This document shows positions 59,440 through 64,000 of a DNA stretch of 64,000 bases, piece after piece. The number at the start of each line of letters is the position of its first letter. Positions within the stretch are counted from its first letter, which is position 1. Both the position numbers and the translations under genes were made by a program. The DNA is from Acetobacteraceae bacterium (GTDB lineage: Bacteria; Pseudomonadota; Alphaproteobacteria; Acetobacterales; Acetobacteraceae), in the NCBI GenBank assembly GCA_021732665.1, contig JAKFUL010000038.1, forward strand, positions 1 to 64,000. Direction: 5' to 3'. The notes under the pieces were generated by a model. That model worked only from the letters and a program-made list of their open reading frames with translations. It ran no database searches and was not told where the DNA came from.

Positions 59440-62004
59440 ATGGACCAAGTCTCCGCCGAACCCGCCCGTTACGATTTCGCCGCCGCCGAGCCTCGCTGGC
59501 AGGCGGAATGGAACGACCTCGCCGTGTTTTCGGTGCCCGATGTGCCGCCGCCGGGCGTGCCGAAATACTACGTGCTCGAGATGTTTCCCTACCCCTCGGG
59601 CAAGATCCACATGGGGCATGTGCGCAACTACACGCTGGGCGATGTGGTGGCGCGCTACAAGCGGGCGCGCGGCCATCTGGTGATGCACCCGATGGGCTGG
59701 GACGCCTTTGGTCTTCCGGCCGAGAACGCGGCGCGCGAACGCGGCATCCATCCCGGCAAATGGACCTATGACAACATCGCCAACATGCGCGCCGAGCTGA
59801 AGCGCATGGGGCTGAGCCTGGACTGGTCGCGCGAATTCGCCACCTGCGACCCGGAATATTACGGGCAACAACAGTCGCTTTTCCTGGACTTTTTGTCCGC
59901 CGGCCTGGTCGAGCAGCGCGAGAGCTGGGTGAACTGGGACCCGGTGGACGGCACCGTGCTGGCCAATGAGCAGGTGATCGATGGCCGCGGCTGGCGCTCG
60001 GGCGCGCCTGTCGAGAAGAAGAAGCTTGTCCAGTGGTTCTTCGCCATCACCAAATACGCCCCCGACCTGCTGGAAAGCCTGAACACGCTGGACCGCTGGC
60101 CGGAGCGGGTGAAGCTGATGCAGGCGAACTGGATCGGCCGCAGCGAGGGCGCGCGGGTGCGCTTCGCCCTCGATGCGCCGGTTGCGGAGATGACCGAGGT
60201 GGAGGTCTTCACCACCCGGCCGGACACGCTGTTTGGCATGTCCTTCCTGGCTGTCGCGGCCGAACACCCGCTGGCCGCCGCCTCCACGCGCCCGGGGGCG
60301 GGCGAATTCATCGCCGAATGCCGCAGCCAGGGCACCTCCGAAGCCGTCATCGAGCAGGCCGAAAAACGTGGTTTCGATACCGGCTTTCGGGTGAAGCACC
60401 CGTTCAACGGGCAGACCTACCCGGTCTGGATCGCCAATTTCGTGCTGATGGAATACGGCACCGGCGCGATTTTCGGCTGCCCTTCGGGCGATCAGCGCGA
60501 CCTGGATTTCGCCCGCAAATACGACCTGCCGGTGCTGCCGGTGGTGTTGCCGCCGGGGACCGATCCGGCCACATTCGCCATCGGTGACGTGGCCTATACC
60601 GATGACGGCACGATCTTCAATTCCGGCTTTCTCGACGGCCTCTCGGTGCCAGACGCCAAGCGCCGCGTGATCGATGCGCTGGAGGCGAAATCCACCGGCC
60701 AGGGCGTGGTGAACTGGCGCCTGCGCGACTGGGGCGTCTCCCGCCAGCGCTACTGGGGCTGCCCCATCCCCGTCATCCATTGCGAGGATTGCGGCGTGGT
60801 CCCCGTGCCGAAATCCGACCTGCCGGTGCGGCTGCCCGATGACGTGGATTTCTCCCGCCCCGGGAACCCGCTGGATCATCATCCGACCTGGAAGCATGTG
60901 GCCTGCCCCGGCTGCGGCAAACCGGCGCGGCGCGAGACCGACACCTGCGACACTTTTGTCGACAGCAGTTGGTACTTCGCCCGCTTCGCCAGCCCGCATG
61001 CGGCCGAACCCGTCAACCGCCTCGCCGTCGATGCCTGGCTGCCGGTGGACCAGTATATCGGCGGGATCGAGCACGCGATCCTGCATCTGCTCTATAGCCG
61101 CTTCTTCACCCGCGGCATGCGCGACACCGGGCATCTGGCGGTGGCCGAGCCCTTCGCCGGGCTCTTCACCCAGGGCATGGTCACGCATGAGAGCTACAAG
61201 GGTATCGATGGCCGCTGGCTCTACCCCGAGGAGGTGGAGAAGCGGCCCGACGGCACCGCCGTGGTCCGTGGCGGGAACGAGCCGGTGACGGTCGGCCGCG
61301 TCGAGTCGATGAGCAAGTCCAAGCGCAACACGGTGGACCCCGGCGCCATCATCAACCGCTACGGCGCCGATACCGCGCGCTGGTTCATCCTCAGCGACAA
61401 CCCGCCCGAGCGGGACATGGAATGGAGTGAATCCGGCGCGGCCGGCGCCTCGCGCTTCGTCCAGCGCGTCTGGCGCCTGGTGATGACCTCGCTGCCACTT
61501 GAGGATGCCGCCGAAACCCCGGCTTCGAAGAAGCTGCGCCAGGCCACGCACCGCGCCATCGCAGCCGTCACCCTCGCGCTCGAGACCTTCGCCTTCAACG
61601 TCGCCGTCGCCCGCATCCATGAATTCGCCAATACCATCGCCGACGCGCCCGCCGAGGCTGCCGCCGCGAAGCGCGAGGCGCTGGAGGCCCTGGCCCGCCT
61701 CGCCTCGCCCATGATGCCGCATCTGGCCGAAGAACTCTGGGCCATGCTGCGCCCGGGCGAGGGGCTGGTGGCGCAGCTGCCATGGCTGGAGGCCGACGCC
61801 CTGCTGGTCGCGGCCGATACCGTCACGCTCGCCGTGCAGGTGCTGGGCAAGCTGCGCGCCACCATCGAGGTGCCGGTCGATGCCGATGAGGAGACCATCT
61901 TCACCCTCGCCTTGGCCGAGGAGAACGTGCAGCGCGCCATCGAGGGCAGGGAGATCCGCAAGCGCATCCATGTGCGCGGCCGGATCGTGAACTTCGTTGT
62001 TTAG
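59440..62004 (+). CDS. leuS: leucyl-tRNA synthetase
   Basis: The product is 854 residues, full length for bacterial LeuS, from the ATG at 59440. The class I signatures are HMGH (residues 57-60) in [19 protein letters not shown] and MSKSK at about residue 624. Between them is the CP1 editing domain with [47 protein letters not shown] and the anticodon-binding C-terminal region complete it. The enzyme charges tRNA-Leu. It is the first gene of the leuS-lptE-holA block, with LptE overlapping its 3' end by 8 bases. Confidence 0.97.
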   Translation: MDQVSAEPARYDFAAAEPRWQAEWNDLAVFSVPDVPPPGVPKYYVLEMFPYPSGKIHMGHVRNYTLGDVVARYKRARGHLVMHPMGWDAFGLPAENAARERGIHPGKWTYDNIANMRAELKRMGLSLDWSREFATCDPEYYGQQQSLFLDFLSAGLVEQRESWVNWDPVDGTVLANEQVIDGRGWRSGAPVEKKKLVQWFFAITKYAPDLLESLNTLDRWPERVKLMQANWIGRSEGARVRFALDAPVAEMTEVEVFTTRPDTLFGMSFLAVAAEHPLAAASTRPGAGEFIAECRSQGTSEAVIEQAEKRGFDTGFRVKHPFNGQTYPVWIANFVLMEYGTGAIFGCPSGDQRDLDFARKYDLPVLPVVLPPGTDPATFAIGDVAYTDDGTIFNSGFLDGLSVPDAKRRVIDALEAKSTGQGVVNWRLRDWGVSRQRYWGCPIPVIHCEDCGVVPVPKSDLPVRLPDDVDFSRPGNPLDHHPTWKHVACPGCGKPARRETDTCDTFVDSSWYFARFASPHAAEPVNRLAVDAWLPVDQYIGGIEHAILHLLYSRFFTRGMRDTGHLAVAEPFAGLFTQGMVTHESYKGIDGRWLYPEEVEKRPDGTAVVRGGNEPVTVGRVESMSKSKRNTVDPGAIINRYGADTARWFILSDNPPERDMEWSESGAAGASRFVQRVWRLVMTSLPLEDAAETPASKKLRQATHRAIAAVTLALETFAFNVAVARIHEFANTIADAPAEAAAAKREALEALARLASPMMPHLAEELWAMLRPGEGLVAQLPWLEADALLVAADTVTLAVQVLGKLRATIEVPVDADEETIFTLALAEENVQRAIEGREIRKRIHVRGRIVNFVV

Positions 62005-62509
62005 GCGCGCACTCCCCGCCCTGGCGCTGGGCCTGGCCGGCTGCGGCTTCCAGCCGCTTTACGCGCCCGGCCCCATGGCCAATGGCCAGGACATCGCCGA
62101 TGAACTGGCCGCGGTGCATGTCGCGCGCATCGGCGAGCGCAATGGCCAGCTCATGCGCCGCGCTTTGCAGCAGCGCATGGAGGACAGCCGCCCGGGCACC
62201 CGCGCGCTTTATGAACTGCGCACGGGCATCACCATCTCGGTCGATTTGCAGGGTTACCGGGAGGATGGCTTGATCTCGCGCATCCGCTACCTCGCGCTGT
62301 CGGAATTCACCCTGGTCCGCATGGCGCCGCCGAATGAGGAATTGCTGCGCGGCACCGCCCGGCGCTTCGATGCCTTCAACATCCCCGAATCGCAATTCTT
62401 CGCCGCCGATGTCTCGCGCGAGGCGATGGAGCGCCGGCTGATGGAAGGGCTCGCCGAGGACATCACCCGCCGCGTGGCCCTTGAGCTGCGCCGCCGTGGC
62501 GAAGCTTGA
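61997..62509 (+). CDS. lptE: LPS-assembly lipoprotein LptE
   Basis: The product is 170 residues from a TTG inside the end of leuS. The leader [21 protein letters not shown] ends in the lipobox LAGC with the lipidated Cys at about 16, immediately followed by the family motif GFQPLY. The middle ([37 protein letters not shown]) and C-terminus ([15 protein letters not shown]) fit LptE, which plugs the LptD barrel during LPS insertion at the outer membrane. The order leuS-lptE-holA is conserved in many Proteobacteria and supports the call. Confidence 0.9.
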   Translation: MFRRALPALALGLAGCGFQPLYAPGPMANGQDIADELAAVHVARIGERNGQLMRRALQQRMEDSRPGTRALYELRTGITISVDLQGYREDGLISRIRYLALSEFTLVRMAPPNEELLRGTARRFDAFNIPESQFFAADVSREAMERRLMEGLAEDITRRVALELRRRGEA

Positions 62510-63506
62510 CGCCAAACGCCTGGCCGGTTTTCTGGCCAACCCCGGCGAGACCCGCGTGGTGCTGCTGCATGGCGAGGATGCCGGCCTGGCGCGCGAGATC
62601 GCCGATACGCTGACCCGCAACATCACCGGCGGCGACGACATGTGCGTGATCGACGTGCCGAAAGACGCCTGGCGCGATGCCGGGCTGCTGGCGGCCGAGG
62701 CCGCGACCATGGCGCTGCTGGGCGGCCGGCGCGTGCTTCGGGTACGCGATGCCGGGGATGGTTTCGGCCCTGCCGCCAAGGCTGCGCTGGAAGGCCCGGG
62801 GCCGGGCCTGGTCATCATGGAGGGCGGCGAGATGCAGGCACGCTCCAAGCTGCGGGCCCTGCTCGAAGCCGCGCCAAAGGCCGCGGTGATCGCCTGCTAT
62901 CGCGAACGCGGCGCCGAACTGGCGGCGAGCGCGCGAAAAATCCTGGAGGAATTCCAGGTCGGCATCGACCAGCCCGCGCTGGATTGGCTGGTGCAGCACC
63001 AAGGCGATGACCGGATGCGCCTCCGGCGCGAGCTGGAAAAACTCGCCCTCTATGTCGGCCCCGGCAACCGCGCCTCGGAGGCCGATGTGCTGGCCTGCGT
63101 GGCCGAGGGGCATGAGCTGACCCTGGATGAAGCCCTGCAATCGGCCATGTTGGGCGACATCGCCGCGGCCGACCGGGCGCTCGCCGCCAGCTTCGCCGAT
63201 GGGCTGAACCCGGTGCAGGCGGTGCGCGGCGCGCTCCGGCATGTGCAACGCATGCAGCAGGCGGCGATCGCGATGGCCGAGGGCATGTCGGCCGGCGATG
63301 CGCTGGGCAGCCTGCGGCCTCCGGTGTTTTTCCGGGCGCGGCCGGCGATGGAGCGGGCCTTGCGCAAATGGCGGCCCGCGCAGCTGGAGGTGCTGGGCGC
63401 CGCGCTGCTGGAGACGGAAAAGCGCACCAAGACCACGGGGATGAATGACGTGGCGGTGGTCCGGCAGATGGTGCTGGGCATCGCGCATCAGGCGGCGCGG
63501 CGGTGA
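62496..63506 (+). CDS. holA: DNA polymerase III delta subunit
   Basis: The product is 336 residues from a GTG at 62496 ([36 protein letters not shown]), the usual HolA beginning in this group; a TTG at 62481 is the only alternative. It overlaps the lptE end by 14 bases. HolA features are the N-terminal clamp-interacting domain with LLHGEDAGLARE, a central ARSKLRALLEAAPKAAVIACY, LDWLVQHQGDDRMRLRRELEKLALY, and a C-terminal collar region (RKWRPAQLEVLGAALLETEKRTKTTGM). The subunit opens the beta clamp within the clamp loader. Confidence 0.95.
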   Translation: MAKLDAKRLAGFLANPGETRVVLLHGEDAGLAREIADTLTRNITGGDDMCVIDVPKDAWRDAGLLAAEAATMALLGGRRVLRVRDAGDGFGPAAKAALEGPGPGLVIMEGGEMQARSKLRALLEAAPKAAVIACYRERGAELAASARKILEEFQVGIDQPALDWLVQHQGDDRMRLRRELEKLALYVGPGNRASEADVLACVAEGHELTLDEALQSAMLGDIAAADRALAASFADGLNPVQAVRGALRHVQRMQQAAIAMAEGMSAGDALGSLRPPVFFRARPAMERALRKWRPAQLEVLGAALLETEKRTKTTGMNDVAVVRQMVLGIAHQAARR

Positions 63507-63566
63507 TCGGAGCATGATCCGCTGAGGTAGAATCACCGAAGCGGTCACTCATCCTCTCAATAAGGT

Positions 63567-64000
63567 CTATTTCCCGAAGGTATCGCGGATGTCCCGTCGC
63601 CACCGCTTCAGCGCCGGCGCCACGAAACCAAGGCTCAGCACATGCGCCGCCGGCGACACCCGGTTGAAGCCCGAGAGCACCGCCGCCGCCGTCGCCCGGT
63701 CCGGCCGCAACGCGCTCTCGCCCCGGCGATACATCGCGGTGGTGCCGGCATGGGGGTAGCGCTCATCCGGCACGAGCCCGGCGCGGGCGGCCAGCAAATC
63801 CAGCGTGGCGGGCACAAAGCCATGGACATGGGCGAAATGCAGCCGCTCGAAACCCGGTTTTTGCGACGGCCCCATGTCGGGGACCGAGAGATAGATCACC
63901 CCCTCCGGCGCCAGCGTGCCGACCAGGCGTCGCAGCACCGCCAGCGGGTCGCGCAGATGCTCGAAGACATGGTGGCTGGTGATGGCGTCGAAGGGGCCGG
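63567..64000 (-). CDS. class I SAM-dependent methyltransferase, 5' end cut by window
   Basis: The frame is open through the right edge, so the N-terminal SAM-binding half is missing. The visible 144 residues start PFDAITSHHVFEHLRDPLAVLRRLVGTLAPEGVIYLSVPD, the post-motif I region of a Methyltransf_23-type protein. FERLHFAHVHGFVPATLDLLAARAGL and a tail ALKRWRRDIRDTFGK follow. The HVFEHLRDP stretch and the LSVPD strand are diagnostic of the family. The substrate is unknown. It converges on holA with a 60-base spacer that shows no clear terminator. Confidence 0.82.
   Translation of the reverse strand, partial: GPFDAITSHHVFEHLRDPLAVLRRLVGTLAPEGVIYLSVPDMGPSQKPGFERLHFAHVHGFVPATLDLLAARAGLVPDERYPHAGTTAMYRRGESALRPDRATAAAVLSGFNRVSPAAHVLSLGFVAPALKRWRRDIRDTFGK

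Overview
The DNA is very GC-rich, with dense, overlapping, alphaproteobacterial-type operons. A fused BcsA-BcsB cellulose synthase (the Acetobacteraceae AcsAB arrangement), three Bug/TctC-type solute-binding proteins without their TctAB membrane partners, a GTTC-N7-GTTC LexA box and an ETF-ubiquinone oxidoreductase all point to Acetobacteraceae, most likely a Roseomonas-like genus. This is inference from gene content; there is no rRNA in the window.

Layout. 1-5.8 kb: catabolic genes (GntR regulator, CitE-like lyase, MmgE/PrpD, flavin monooxygenase, Bug receptor) around a hairpin-rich intergenic block. 5.8-11.5 kb: YmdB phosphodiesterase, a three-gene secreted set (two small Cys proteins plus SCO), SOS-controlled dinB, a PEP-mutase/isocitrate-lyase family enzyme, a frameshifted methyltransferase and tRNA-Gln. 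11.5-14.1 kb: TPR lipoprotein and ispE. 14.3-21.5 kb: a PaaK-like ligase, a Bug receptor and three tandem paralogous stand-alone adenylating enzymes. 21.5-24.7 kb: ETF-QO with small downstream genes and a class II aldolase. 24.8-30.6 kb: uracil-DNA glycosylase, lytic transglycosylase, moaB, hrpB. 30.6-34.8 kb: transporter remnant, then gor-aroG-pncB read leftwards. 34.9-37.9 kb: fumarylacetoacetase, cyclase, Bug receptor. 38-42.1 kb: a 1380-residue propeller/RTX secreted protein with an AT-rich upstream region. 42.4-52.2 kb: two decayed gene fragments, then the cellulose operon (BcsR-like protein, bcsQ, bcsAB, bcsC, all leftward). 52.4-53.3 kb: doubly broken methyltransferase. 53.5-58.2 kb: DUF1194, renalase-like oxidoreductase, PNPOx-like, DUF3253, DUF1499 and ABC transporter genes, mostly start/stop-coupled. 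58.3-64 kb: secreted hydrolase, leuS-lptE-holA, and a methyltransferase cut by the right edge.

How the genes work together. The cellulose operon makes, drives and exports glucan under c-di-GMP control (PilZ domain in the fused synthase), and the RTX protein beside it may be another surface or biofilm protein. leuS-lptE-holA is a conserved housekeeping block. The Bug receptors sit with different catabolic enzymes, suggesting substrate-specific uptake of organic acids. The SCO trio looks like a periplasmic metal or thiol-handling unit.

The window carries several broken genes: single-base frameshifts near 5741 and 11120, in-frame stops near 42459 and 52851, and two transporter fragments near 30.7 and 42.7 kb. 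Some of these may be sequencing errors. No gene-free stretch exceeds 300 bases; the longest (716-950, 14113-14334, 30553-30819, 42094-42386, 53264-53477) are described in the entries. I saw no CRISPR array, rRNA, complete insertion sequence or prophage.
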